NCBI GenBank assembly: GCA_009731375.1
Contig: BJOX01000073.1
Span: forward strand, 99,106-163,105
Source of the DNA: Paulinella micropora
Taxonomy: Eukaryota > Cercozoa > Imbricatea > Euglyphida
DNA: 64,000 nt
Reading direction: 5' to 3'
Shown here: one piece after another, positions 1 through 8,859 of the stretch
How the letters are laid out: each line of letters opens with the position of its first letter
Numbering within the stretch: the first letter of the stretch is position 1
The notes under the pieces: generated by a model
What the model saw: only the letters and a program-made list of their open reading frames with translations
Told to the model about the DNA's origin: nothing
Database searches by the model: none
Made by a program: the position numbers and the translations under genes

Positions 1-221
1 CAGCACGTGTACAACGTTTTATACATTGTCAAGAACATATACATACACACACAGATCCATAGACATGACAACCTTGCGCAAAGAACTCACAGCCACGACA
101 AACTTGACCAGAAAATGTTTATAACAGCTCAATGTTTTAAACAAGACCCGTCCCCAGTACTGACGCAAGAGTTTCTTAATTAGGTGGAATATAATATTAT
201 ATACTTGCGTCAGTTACATAC

Positions 222-557
222 CTGGCCAGCATGTTGGAGGCGTTGGTGCCAGGATGCTCGCAGATCGCCCCCGCCAAACAAGGTAAGCAAAGCAGCCCCG
301 GGCCGCGTGACTCAAAGAGTTTGGCAGGACATATGCAAGACAAGCCATCGGCAGAGATCTTGCCCAGCTGACACACCTCGCACTGCATCTGATTGGGCTG
401 GTTGCGCCAAGTGTTTTCTGGGCAGGGCTTGCAGCTGCGGGAGCCTACAGCGGGGGCCTCGGTACCGGGGGGACAGACTGCGCACTCCAAACTGTCGGAC
501 GGCAGGTGAAAAGGTGGCTCGCACTCCTTAGTTGAAACAAACCCGGGCTCGCCTTGG
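222..557 (-). CDS. GCC2/GCC3 (ephrin-receptor-like) cysteine-rich exon of the large minus-strand gene
   Basis: This exon encodes a cysteine-rich extracellular segment. Spaced motifs CPPGTEAP, CKPCPENTW, CEVCQLGK, CICPAKLF and CLPCLAGAICE are typical of the GCC2/GCC3 repeat family, which occurs in ephrin receptors and in many large protist surface proteins. There is no kinase or membrane segment here. The donor at the low-coordinate end is an excellent CAG|GTATGT in phase 2, so the gene continues beyond the window edge. Two acceptors are possible. One at 558-562 (TATAG after a pyrimidine-rich tract) gives a 1-base phase start and fits the preceding proposed exon. The other (CTAAG, exon from 526) gives phase 0. 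The domain assignment is firm; the exon start is less so. Confidence 0.75.
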
Positions 558-595
558 CTATACAACGATTCAGACAGAAGTTTGGAGCAGGAAGA

Positions 596-783
596 ATGGA
601 TTGACGCTGGTGGCTGTCTCTGCCTCAGGGTGTCAGTAAATAGCTTATGAATGGATTGACACTGGTGGCTGCCTATGTCCTGAAACGTCAGTAAATAGCT
701 TACGAATGGATTCAATGATACTGGTGGCTGTCTATGCCTTAAGGTGTCAGTAAATAAGTTACGAATGGATTGACACCAGTGGC

Positions 784-846
<63 letters not shown>

Positions 847-905
847 CTTACAAATGGATTGACACTAGTTGCTGTATGTATCTTTCAAGTTACGATGCCA
901 GTAAG
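596..905. repeat. Minisatellite, about 55-bp unit, five imperfect copies
   Basis: Units begin aatggattgacactggtggc and end near gtcagtaaatagctta, with starts near 596, 651, 706, 765 and 852. Between the fourth and fifth copies a (TA)n tract (788-845) has expanded. It lies in the intron before the last exon in the window. Confidence 0.8.
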
Positions 906-1012
906 CATGTAAGGATGCACACGATTGGTAAGTATCAAGTGTTAATACAAAACCATAAATAACTAGATGATATCCTATAATTCAATCGCTCTGTCCTCTC
1001 TTCTTGCCCGAC

Positions 1013-1042
1013 AATGAATGTAGCTCAGAACTGAAAATTCCC
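1013..1042 (-). CDS. Possible 30-bp mini-exon closing a TIG domain
   Basis: A short stretch between a CTGCAG acceptor and a GT donor reads GIFSSELHS. This resembles the last strand of an IPT/TIG domain. It takes one base from the preceding exon and leaves two, so it joins 1286-1371 to the cysteine-rich exon starting at 557 without a frameshift. The donor (ATT|GTCGGG) is weak and there is no strong independent coding signal. The phase fit is the main support, so this is a tentative call. Confidence 0.3.
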
Positions 1043-1285
1043 CTGCAGCCTGTTTGCAGTGAATGCGAAATTGTCATCACCGGGGAAACAGCACATTTGC
1101 AAATATCCTTGATGTACTTTCTAACCAAGCATTTGTCAGGTCGCACTTATCCAATAACATTGAAAAGCCTGATACGTAGGAGTCGCGAGCGCTTGAATAC
1201 TTGTGAGCTCATAATACTAGTGTTCAATAACTAACCTACTCTTCTTCTTGTCACTTCTCACATACGACACTAGCAGCTCTCAGAC

Positions 1286-1371
1286 CTGCGAAAGCCATCG
1301 TGTTGCTCGACACGCACAGACAGGCTCTGTCCACTTCCAGGGGGCACCCGACACTGCAACCGAGAGTGCGC
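1286..1371 (-). CDS. IPT/TIG-domain exon (C-terminal half of a TIG repeat)
   Basis: The reading is LQCRVPPGSGQSLSVRV. This matches the conserved second half of IPT/TIG repeats, where a Cys-x-x-Pro-Pro-Gly-x-Gly turn is followed by a Val-rich strand. The acceptor GGATAG gives a phase-0 start and the donor CGCAG|GTCTGA gives phase 2. Joined to the previous exon (ending ...GNGLE), it completes one TIG unit containing WECSDV and the LQC partner cysteine. The coding is short (28 codons plus 2 bases), but the motif and phase agree. Confidence 0.65.
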
Positions 1372-1397
1372 CTATCCAAGCATCCGCAGGCAAGGGT

Positions 1398-1483
1398 TCG
1401 ATGTCGAAATGTGGACTTAGAGCATCTACCTACCTACCCACCTAGTACTACCTATCTACATACGTACATACATACATACATAC

Positions 1484-1522
<39 letters not shown>

Positions 1523-1655
1523 CTTTTCGATGTCGGAATATAGATCTGAAGCACCTCCCTAGTACCTACCTAGTTTACTTATCTACATACCATACGCATA
1601 CATATATATACACGTTTCGATGTCGGAATGTGGACTTGAAGCAAGTGTTAACAAA
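1398..1655. repeat. Three dispersed copies of a short intron repeat plus CATA/TA tracts
   Basis: The motif ttcgatgtcggaatgtggac recurs near 1398, 1527 and 1616, followed in the first two copies by the agcacctacctacc type of sequence and by cataca/tatata runs (1457-1521, 1588-1610). No coding signal was seen. Confidence 0.65.
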
Positions 1656-1833
1656 GCACGCAGACGGAGCACTCGTTAAGCACACGCGCACATATGCACA
1701 AAACATCACATCCAAGTAACAACGGGGCTGTCCTTCGCTACAAAACTGATGTCCAGGGAATAATCGGACCAAGGATCTACCGTCTGCAGCGTGTGGAGTT
1801 AAATGAGACCTCACGCCGATATGCGGTACAAGG

Positions 1834-1918
1834 CATGACAGAGAGCCAGTATGAATGATTGTTAGGTACTGTGCATGACAGAGAGCCAGGATGAATGATT
1901 GGTGGGTACTCTGCTTGA
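1834..1918. repeat. Two tandem 42-bp repeats
   Basis: The block gcatgacagagagccag followed by tatgaatgattg is present twice in direct tandem with a few mismatches. It is intronic by position. Confidence 0.65.
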
Positions 1919-2297
1919 GATCAGTGATTAATTTTCTTCGTGGATCTCAACGAGGTCCTCTGCAGGTGCAGATCACTGGCAAACTGCTGTGCTGGTCTAT
2001 GTTGTGTGTGTTGAACCATTACGCTACTTATCGAACGCGTGGGCGTGTAGGGTAGAATCAATATCAGTGCAATATCCGCACACAGACCATGAAACTTGAC
2101 AAGCCTGTTATCATCTTTCGTTGATGTTACGATTTGGTTCGACTCGCAGCTTGCTGCAAAAATTTGTGAGATTGTAGGCAATATAAAAATTTTTATACTG
2201 ACCTCCAGGAGTCTGTTCTGAGCTGATGTGTGTGCGCGAGGAAAGAAAGCAAGGCGACAGAAACAGAGAGCGGTTTAGAGACTGCGGGTGGACGAAC

Positions 2298-2400
2298 CTC
2301 AAGCCCGTTTCCGTGGCGCACGTCAGAGCATTCCCAACGCCCGACTAGCACGCTGGCCGACTCTGCGCCAAAGGCCACTCCCACGATCGTCAAGTCGAAC
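2298..2400 (-). CDS. IPT/TIG-domain exon (N-terminal half of a TIG repeat)
   Basis: The exon encodes FDLTIVGVAFGAES followed by VLVGRWECSDV, the signature LxIxGxxFG...V.VG...C of an IPT/TIG beta-sandwich repeat. The TATTCAG acceptor leaves one base that completes the Gly codon begun by the upstream exon (CPRQ|G). This restores the expected motif CPRxGxxLTIVG across the splice, which is strong internal support. The donor CTTGAG|GTTCGT is in phase 0. Confidence 0.75.
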
Positions 2401-2476
2401 CTGAATACAGTGGACGACAGCACGATCCAGATCTAGAGCTTTATGTGGCATGTCGTGGCTTGGGAGACGGGGATAA

Positions 2477-2489
2477 CTCTCTCTCTCTC

Positions 2490-2541
<52 letters not shown>

Positions 2542-2563
2542 TCACTTCCTTTCTTTCTCTCTC
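2477..2563. repeat. (CT)n microsatellite
   Basis: An almost pure CT run in the intron upstream, in gene sense, of the 2298-2400 exon. On the gene's sense strand it is an AG run. The remaining interval to 3320 holds no exon I can support. Confidence 0.85.
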
Positions 2564-3324
2564 GCACACACTTTGGCTCACTCACATACGCACACAAACA
2601 GGCCCTCTTTTACCAATTCATTTACTACTGATTCGCCCCATGCATACATACACACACATACACAGACGCATACACCATTTGTACACAGCTGGTCACGAGG
2701 GAACGAGTCCATCGTCTCTCATGCTACGCTGTAGACTAATCGAGAGTGCGGCAGGCTGCGCGGCGCCTGGCTTGCGGTGAAATAAGCAATCTTGCAAATG
2801 GGTTTTGTGTTTCGATTTCGAAGAGAAATTGTCCCCACTTACCAAGTCACAATTTTGGCGTTATTATTTCGTCCTGCATACGCCTGAAAAATGTGGTCTG
2901 CAGCGCGCGGTTCAATTTTCAAGACGCGCTAGCTACTGATAATAGAAAAACAACTGTAGGCACATTGATCCCATGATCAGCCAAGTCTGGTTCTGACTTG
3001 GCGGTGGCTGAATTGAAAAACTCGTAAAGAGTATGCTCATGAGTTGATGACGTCAAGATCAAGGTTTAGGACACAAGATTGCGATAAGGCAAAGAAAAAA
3101 AATCACTAATGCAGCACGCGTTCAAGGATAGGCCCCTGCGTTGGAAAGATTACAATACGCAGACATCTGACAGGACGTAATAAATAGATCATGAACACAC
3201 ACTTACACACACGACTGATAGACTATCTTACACAAACACACACGCTGTCAGCCAAACACACACAACACACGTGTGCATGCCAAACACGCGCAACACAATG
3301 AGACATTGAGCGATAGATCTAGAC

Positions 3325-3690
3325 CCTTGTCTTGGGCAGTCGGTCAAGCTCAACGGCGACGCCTGGATGCACTCAGGTGCCTCCAGCTTGGTGATAAAAG
3401 GCACAGCGTACTCCACCAGCGGGAAGAGCCGGCTGAAGGCCTTTCCGTTGAAGATGCTGACGGCGCCCGCGCCCGTGCCCGCCGGCATCTCGCAGGTCAG
3501 CAACTGGGTCAGGTTGAGCCCACCGGCTTCGAAAGCCTTGCCGTCTATCTGCAGAGGGCGGCAGAGCTGGGAGTTTACTAGGATCTGGGGCACCAGCGCG
3601 CCCGTCACGAGGTCCTGTCCGCGCAGTGTTAGCACGGTGCCTCCTTCGGTAGAGCAGCCCGATGTGCCCTGCAAGCGCTTTCCGTTGACA
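3325..3690 (-). CDS. IPT/TIG-domain exon
   Basis: This exon contains a near-complete IPT/TIG repeat: GCSTEGGTVLTLRGQDL, then VNSQLCRPLQ, LTCEMPAGTGAGAVSIF and VPFITKLEAPEC at the start of the next repeat. Such repeats are immunoglobulin-like folds in large extracellular protist proteins and in Met/plexin-type receptors. The acceptor GTGTCTAG supplies T to complete a serine codon split by the upstream exon. The donor CAAGG|GTCTAG is in phase 2 and matches the exon at 2400. At 366 bp it is GC-rich and clearly coding compared with the AT-rich flanks. Confidence 0.85.
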
Positions 3691-3777
3691 CTAGACACAG
3701 GAGCAAACCCAAAGGCATACATTTCACGCAAAAGGCAGCTTTGATTGACTTAGGCTAACGTTCAGACAAGGGCAGAC

Positions 3778-4415
3778 CTCTTGTCAGTGGTAAAGCGGCA
3801 GCCAGACAAACTCTCCAGAGTGGCGCCGGGGGGCACGATCAGGGTATCCGTTCCCTGCCCAAGCTGGCCATCCACGGTCACCACAAATTGGTAGGCCCCC
3901 GCTGAATATAGTTCGGTCTGGCACACGACACGTTCTGCAGTGGAGTCCGAAGTTGGCTGGCAGGTCCAGGGCCCGTAGGTCACCTGGAGCAAGCTTAAGT
4001 TTCCAGTGAATGCGGTGCCTTCAAACGTAACCAGAAATTGCAAATTAGACGGTAGCGTCAGAGTCGTGCTGCCTGGTGCCGGTGTCAGGTACAAACGCAG
4101 AGTGCCTGGACTCAGTCGCGGCGGCGGCGCTGCGAAGAGGAAAGGGGTGGTTTTCGGTAGCAGGATCAACTGCACGGGGGACCACTGGAAGGTGTGGCAG
4201 CCCGGGTCCGTGCCATCACCCGTGGCGTTGAACGGGAAGCAAGACCGCACCGCGAAGTGCAGTTGCATGCCAGTAAAGCTAGACGGGAGGATACACGCCA
4301 CCAAGCGTGATCCCGCGTCTACAGTGAAGTTTGCGCATTGAAACTGCAGAGTAGAGCGCGATACAGGACCAAAGCTGACGTTCTTGACCATCACCTTCCA
4401 CAGCGAGCCCTGGAC
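3778..4415 (-). CDS. Extracellular beta-sandwich exon (TIG-like), 212 codons
   Basis: This is the longest uninterrupted coding exon in the window. It shows alternating hydrophobic strands with paired cysteines (FQCANF, VACILP, RSCFPF, GCHTF, WTCQP, VVCQT) and Pro/Thr-rich turns, then GATLESLSGCRFT leading into the next TIG repeat. Several Asn-x-Ser/Thr sites (for example NVS, NFT, NAT, NLS) fit a glycosylated extracellular protein. The acceptor GTGCAG is in phase 0, joining ...LRFE of the EGF exon. The donor GACAAGAG|GTCTGC is in phase 2. Lack of a crisp family motif in the first two thirds makes the subdomain name uncertain; coding status is not in doubt. Confidence 0.85.
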
Positions 4416-4902
4416 CTGCACGGACCACGCCCACGTTTATCCATATACCTGTTTATCTATCTCTGCCTATTTATCTATCTATCTGAGAATGAGACATTTC
4501 TATCCTAAGCTTGAATTCATAAACAGTGACTTCAAATGCTTGGTTCTCAACCAACTCTTGTTGTTCTTGGTAGTAGCTTATTTGGAAACTTTTATTTCAA
4601 GATGGGCTACAAGTCCTGGCGCAGGCTCTGGACAGACGAAGATAAAATGAGAAGTACGCGTTTGCAATCACTTTTCCTTGCAGTCAATAGTCAAGAACAT
4701 ATTTTTATGTAACATCCGCAAGGGCCTGATGAACAGCAACATTGGATACACGCACAGCAGGCCAAGATTTACAAAAGGTTAGGAACCATTTATATATGAG
4801 CGGGCAAGGCAATGTCTGTTTCACACGCAATAAGTCACTCAGCCATTCCACGCCGGTAACTTGCAGAGATATAGAAACACAAAGCCGCAGGCGAGCAGTC
4901 AC

Positions 4903-5129
4903 CTCAAACCGCAAAGTGGTGCCAGGCGGCACTCGGCTCAAGTTGGTCCCAGCGGGCACCTGCAGCGGCGCCTTGAAGACGGGGCTCACTGTGCAGAGAA
5001 AAGAGCCCGGCGTGTCCAGGCAACGAGAGCCCTCTGCACAGGGTCCGACCGGTTTCTGGGCGCATTCATCGATGTTCAGGCTGCAGTTGCGGCCGGCCCA
5101 GCCAGATTCGCATTCGCAGCTGTAGTTTC
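4903..5129 (-). CDS. EGF-like domains exon (one and a half EGF modules)
   Basis: The exon completes one EGF module (NYSCECESGWAGRNC) and then carries a calcium-binding type start, NIDECAQKPVGPCAEGSRC, ending in GSFLC. Three disulfide pairs per module are visible when it is joined to the preceding exon (DECLARPCMHGNC). The acceptor CTTGTAG adds two bases to a phase-1 donor. This recreates the expected glycine before NYSC, so the splice is well supported. The last codons run into LQVPAGTNLSRVPPGTTLRFE, a linker before the beta-sandwich region. The donor GAG|GTGACT is in phase 0. Confidence 0.85.
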
Positions 5130-5358
5130 CTACAAGTTCTACACAATTGCCACACATCAAGTGACATAAACAACGATTTTAAGCAGAATCCTTTTCGCAG
5201 CTTATCGTGATTCCCGTCGTTCCTGCTTGTTGCGTGGTCCGTGGTAAGCTCTTGAAAAGTATTTTAAAAGCAACCACGACGAATGAAAATCATTATCTAT
5301 AGTCCAGCTCACAGCTATCCTCTTATGTATATGTGCACACACATGTCCGCAAGCGGAC

Positions 5359-5496
5359 CTGTGCAGTTGCCGTGCATGCAGGGCCGCGCCAGACACTCGT
5401 CGAGCTTGATGCAGGCACCAACATAATAGGGCCAGGACGCAGAGGTTTGAATATGGCCCTGGTAGCCCGCGATGCAGGTGCAGCCACTAAGGACAC
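5359..5496 (-). CDS. EGF-like domain exon
   Basis: The exon reads GCTCIAGYQG near its start, the C-terminal end of one EGF module, and KLDECLARPCMHGNCT at its end, the N-terminal half of the next one, completed by exon 4903-5129. The acceptor TTGCCCAG needs one base from upstream and the donor ACAG|GTCCGC leaves phase 1. The domain is split across the intron in the way common for EGF modules. Other frames lack the cysteine pattern. Confidence 0.75.
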
Positions 5497-5604
5497 CTGG
5501 GCAACACAGAAGGGAACAGATTCATAGGGTGTGATACAATCCCAACAGATCGACATGCTAAAACATGTGCTGCAAGAGCCAGTTTCAGACCATGTGGCCC
5601 TGAC

Positions 5605-5635
5605 TTGCACTGTCAATTCGGAATGTATTTGCAGC
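5605..5635 (-). CDS. Possible 31-bp micro-exon linking FG-GAP and EGF regions
   Basis: Flanked by GCTAACAG (acceptor) and CAA|GTCAGG (donor), this stretch reads AANTFRIDSA. It enters in phase 0, as FG-GAP copy 1 leaves, and exits in phase 1, as the EGF exon at 5496 requires. The fused reading NTFRIDSASVLSGCTC is natural before an EGF tail. The small size means chance agreement cannot be excluded, and an RNA read across it would be decisive. Confidence 0.4.
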
Positions 5636-5934
5636 CTGTTAGCTATGATAGGACAGACGAAAAGAATAGAGAAAAGCGACCTGCCCCTGCACTGAAAGCT
5701 GGACAGGCCACCTGCGCCAAACCAGCAACACGCGCAACACATCAAAGCACTTCCCAGAATATATCATAGAGAGTCTAAGCCATGAATAAAACAAAAGAAT
5801 AAACGCGGGCGCTTCTATCCTATGCATATGATTGCTTGTTTCCAAAGCCTGCATCATGGCTCATCCGAAGGCTCATTCAGTGATATATACAAGCAAAACA
5901 ATGAACGTGAGCGCTTTTTTCAGCCTGTCCGAAC

Positions 5935-6230
5935 CATGCATAATCTCTACATATGTTATACATTTTACATGTACTGTACACCCATGCTATAACATGCTAT
6001 ACACAAACATGCAATACATACTATACACACTAACATTCTATACGTACTGTACATGCTATACATGTTTATACATACTAGAAATGCTATACATATTACATAA
6101 TATACTGTTATACATAGTTATTACTAATCGTACTATACATACTGTACATGCTATATACACTATACATATTGTACATGCTATGTTATACGTACTAGACATA
6201 CTGTATGCGTGCTTGTTTTTCATGTCTTGC
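5935..6230. repeat. Imperfect TACA/CTATACAT-rich tract
   Basis: This is a low-complexity stretch of variants of ctatacat, gtactgtacatg and tactatacatac. It produces a spurious open frame on the plus strand. No splice borders or protein-like features are visible, so it is regarded as intron DNA. Confidence 0.65.
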
Positions 6231-6546
6231 TAAACACTCTGTAACAGCGCGAGCCATCTTCCTTTGAAGGGTATAGCTATCATAGGAAACAGCTACGATG
6301 CTCTAATCTGCGCGTGCGCTAACAACAATGGCAGCTATCGTGGCAAACGAATTCGATGCGCTAAATCGTGTAGTATGGAAGCATTGAGCTTGAACACAAG
6401 AAAAAAACAATGTGAGCAGTGAAGGTGGTGTGTGTGTGTGTTGAGAGGGGGGAGGGGGGGGCGATTAAAAAAAAAATCAGGAAAGAAAAATGAAAAAAAG
6501 TAAGAAGAAATCAAACTCAGCTTGCGGAGTGACAGTGTCATCGATA

Positions 6547-6700
6547 GCCAGCACAGGAAGCCAAATGTGGACTAAGTTATGCTGGCAGCCTGGACTTCAA
6601 CTATCAACACCACGTGCGCATCTGATAAGTTTAACAGCCAGCGCCGGAAAGCTAAACTAAACTTTGAGCCTGCAGCCTGAACTTCAACTAGCAGCGCTGT
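6547..6700. repeat. Degenerate direct repeat pair, about 60 bp each
   Basis: Two related blocks, each starting gccagc and ending near tgaacttcaact or tggacttcaact, lie about 94 bp apart immediately before the poly-C tract. Both carry the gccagc...ctgcagcc or ctggcagcc core. They are outside the FG-GAP unit homology. Confidence 0.55.
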
Positions 6701-6708
6701 TTGTTTTT

Positions 6709-6712
<4 letters not shown>

Positions 6713-6739
<27 letters not shown>

Positions 6740-6761
6740 NNNNNNNNNNCCCCCCCCCCCC
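6713..6761. other. Poly-C tract with a 10-N gap (6740-6749)
   Basis: A homopolymer of C (27 before and 12 after the gap) marks the junction between the single-copy 3' part of the gene and the start of the duplicated array. Unlike the other gaps, its flanks are not copies of each other. The true length of the tract is unknown. Confidence 0.8.
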
Positions 6762-6985
6762 GTTTCCCTTCCCCCCCGATTGTATTTTTTCTTTCTGCTC
6801 CAAGCTCCCAGATTACACATAGAAAATCAAGTAATAGGCGGTTTCCAAAAGACAGAACCCACAATAAATGTGAGCGCTGATATTATCTATCCGATTCCGT
6901 TCAAACGCCTCAGAAGATAATCCGTTAATATCCAAAGAAAACAATTGAAAAAGAATCGAGTTGACAAGGTTAGAAGAGACAACAC

Positions 6986-7171
6986 CTCTGCGCTGATATT
7001 AAAGACGTACGCTGCTCCCTCTCCATCGCAACTGTTATCCGCCCCGTTCCCGTTGATTCCCGTCGCGCAGGAATCTTCTCCAACAGCACCAACGACCAAT
7101 GTATTCCCAGACACACTTACCTCAATTCCAAAGTAGTCGTAGCTGCCCGTGTTAGTGGGCTTCAGATAGGC
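6986..7171 (-). CDS. FG-GAP repeat exon, copy 1 (3'-most blade, altered end)
   Basis: FG-GAP repeats are the blades of beta-propellers such as the integrin alpha head, and occur in many protist and bacterial surface proteins. This copy starts with AYLKPTNTG, has FG at residues 14-15, SGNTLVVGA at 21-29, the [11 protein letters not shown] loop and GAAYVF at 52-57. After AAYVF it departs from the other copies: NISAE replaces the usual [12 protein letters not shown]. The exon can end at GCAGAG|GTGTTG, still in phase 0, giving 62 instead of 69 residues. Variable residues are Y11, Y13, I16, E17, V30, G31. It is the last blade before the EGF/TIG part and the low-coordinate boundary of the duplicated array. 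Confidence 0.75.
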
Positions 7172-7255
7172 CTGAGCGCAAGCACGGCAGGTGAGACAGC
7201 ACAGCGACAGAACAAGCGCGGCACGTACAAGACAGACCTCTTGCCACCACACTCG

Positions 7256-7480
7256 CACAAACACATACACATACACAGACACACACACACACACTCACAT
7301 GCATACATACACCTACGCACATACACGCCTTCTGCGAGGTAGTCCTCGCACGGACGCTGTGGTCTCAGCACAGTAATGGTCGCAAACACCGACATGAACA
7401 CACACATATACACATCACACACACACATACACACACACACACACACCAACACGCATGCACACACACATACACACGCAAAC
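7256..7480. repeat. CA-rich microsatellites upstream of FG-GAP acceptors (unit 1 copy)
   Basis: Two (CA)n-rich runs are separated by about 70 bp of conserved non-repetitive sequence (tctgcgaggtagtcctcgca and neighbours). On the gene's sense strand they are GT-rich and lie a little upstream of the FG-GAP acceptor. Equivalent pairs are at 17383-17625, 33228-33470, 38866-39075, 44408-44650, 50046-50255, 52472-52681 and 63437-63695. They are absent in unit 3. Confidence 0.8.
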
Positions 7481-7498
7481 ATGCCACCTAGCCAGCCC

Positions 7499-7774
7499 CT
7501 ACCAAATGCATACATCAAAGCAAACAGCAAAGCTTAGCTCGCAGCAGCCGAAGCCGCGACACGGCCGCGCAGCCCCGGACACGTACAAAACAAATGCTCC
7601 GACTGATGCGTATGCATTATGCGTATCTAGCCCAGGCAGTCGTTGGACATCAGCTTTCATTCGTGTCTTGGCTAGGCTTGGCGATCTAGATCTTCGATAA
7701 TGTATTCGCAAGTTTCCTTGGTTATTATCGAGTGCGATCAGCAACAAGGTCTTCAAACACAGCGTTCTCAGCAC
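7499..7774 (-). other. Conserved GC-richer block with a 91-92-codon open frame
   Basis: A minus-strand frame reading MLRTLCLKTLLLIALDNNQG and later VSGAARPCRGFGCCELS stays open here and at 17642-17920, 33487-33765, 39095-39373, 44667-44945, 52701-52979 and 63718-63996. The start has a hydrophobic, signal-like run. However, duplication alone can keep a frame open, and I see no matching splice sites or family. It may be an unrecognised exon, an upstream leader or non-coding DNA. Confidence 0.25.
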
Positions 7775-7937
7775 ATGAAGCGTCTTGATGTCTTAATGCT
7801 CGTGGAAGTAGTTCACTTGCAAGCTTGCATCGAGAGCTCACTCATGACCCGCCAAGCAAGTCCTAGACATAAGCAACACTGGACCGAGACGGAATCCAAG
7901 ACCTTCGCCGAATCGCTCATTACACGTATGCTTAACT
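7739..7937 (+). other. Conserved island with a plus-strand frame ending TRMLN-stop
   Basis: The plus-strand reading QQQGLQTQRSQHM continues through ACIESSLMTRQ to ESLITRMLN and a stop. It is open in every copy near 17879-18085, 24150-24331 and in 53-55 kb. A 10-bp loss in the 33.8-, 39.4- and 45.0-kb copies disrupts the first part. A terminal exon of an antisense gene is possible; no family is recognised. Confidence 0.2.
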
Positions 7938-8079
7938 ACATCAAAGCTAGGATCTGCTGTCGGCACGCACGTGCGCGCAGGTAATACGCACATCTATGTT
8001 TACATGAGAGGTCCTTCGGGACTACATGCAATCCTGCATAACCAACGTAGATGCCTTTTCTGTTTTCTATAAGGGAATT

Positions 8080-8081
8080 CC

Positions 8082-8112
<31 letters not shown>

Positions 8113-8130
8113 CTGTTATTGCTGTTTTAC
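8080..8130. repeat. (GTT)n/(GCT)n microsatellite
   Basis: A trinucleotide tract of GTT and GCT units after gaattccg. Its length varies between units, with copies near 18227, 24473, 34064, 39672, 45244, 53286 and 54857. The frame encodes Leu runs that I regard as meaningless. Confidence 0.85.
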
Positions 8131-8179
8131 TCGGGTTCGTTACAACTGGTTATTTCGTTGCCACTGATAACCATGAGCC

Positions 8180-8830
8180 TTCCGCATACATAGAACATTA
8201 CGCTTGTGATATATATGGACATCTAGGGCATGCATCCCAGAAAGATTTCATTTATATATATGCACACATATAAATCGCATATATCAAGGCATATGAATGT
8301 CTATGACTAAGTGCATGTATCGATGCATATTGAATATGCCCTGATATTATATATATGTGCATATGCATGAATGAATATCGTATTGGGTATGAAAAATATA
8401 TAAGTACAAGCAATTATGAAGTTTGCATTATACACATGTTTCATAATATGCATAAATTACCTTCATAATGAGTATGCAATACTATATACATAGATACAAA
8501 TATAGTCACACCTTTTTATAATGTAACATAAAACATTACAAGATATATTTATACTTGGGCATATTGAACACGCAAGTACAAAAAGGTTATTTAATGCACG
8601 CACGCATGCATATATAATTTATGAACACCCATGTATATATATAAAGCCATGACTAAGTGCATGTACAGATGCAGATCCAATATGCATTATCTACGAATAC
8701 ACATATATTCATTATTATACATGAACCACGTTCATACTGAATATAAAGTATGAGCAACGTTCTACATATACAATGATAAATCAAAACCTCGGCTGCTACA
8801 TATATACGTTGAAAGAAGATTAAGCTTCCT
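8180..8830. other. AT-rich spacer without recognisable genes
   Basis: The stretch is rich in tatat, catgcat and atgcatat motifs and has no protein-like frame on either strand. Corresponding spacers are at 18330-19020, 24600-25200, 34200-34800, 39810-40410, 45380-45980 and 53420-54050. In several of these a (TA)n tract has expanded (18843-18900, 25076-25145, 34318-34353, 39926-39961, 45498-45533, 53898-53965, 55469-55537), and in unit 2 an (ATT)n tract follows at 18899-18948. Confidence 0.6.
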
Positions 8831-8859
8831 TCTTTGTCAGTCATTGTGCGCAAAACGCT

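Noticed and set aside
184-531. 115-codon plus-strand frame at the window start
   Set aside because: It is a shadow of the minus-strand GCC2/GCC3 exon, which has the cysteine spacing and the GTATGT donor.
222-557. Ephrin receptor tyrosine kinase
   Set aside because: Only the cysteine-rich GCC2/GCC3 pattern is present. There is no kinase, fibronectin or ligand-binding domain.
3273-4341. Plus-strand frames opposite the TIG exons
   Set aside because: They lie antisense to strong coding exons with recognisable domains and have no splice support of their own.
5832-6233. 133-codon plus-strand frame rich in Tyr, Thr, Ile, His and Cys
   Set aside because: It is the translation of imperfect TATACA repeats and has no conserved motif or splice sites.
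6572-6820. Frame with a poly-Gly stretch across the poly-C gap
   Set aside because: It comes from the C homopolymer and the N bases and has no protein-like sequence.
7162-7530. Cys-Val-Cys-Val and Thr-His-Thr-His frames over CA/GT tracts
   Set aside because: They are translations of (CA)n repeats. Only the FG-GAP exon inside the longer frames is supported.
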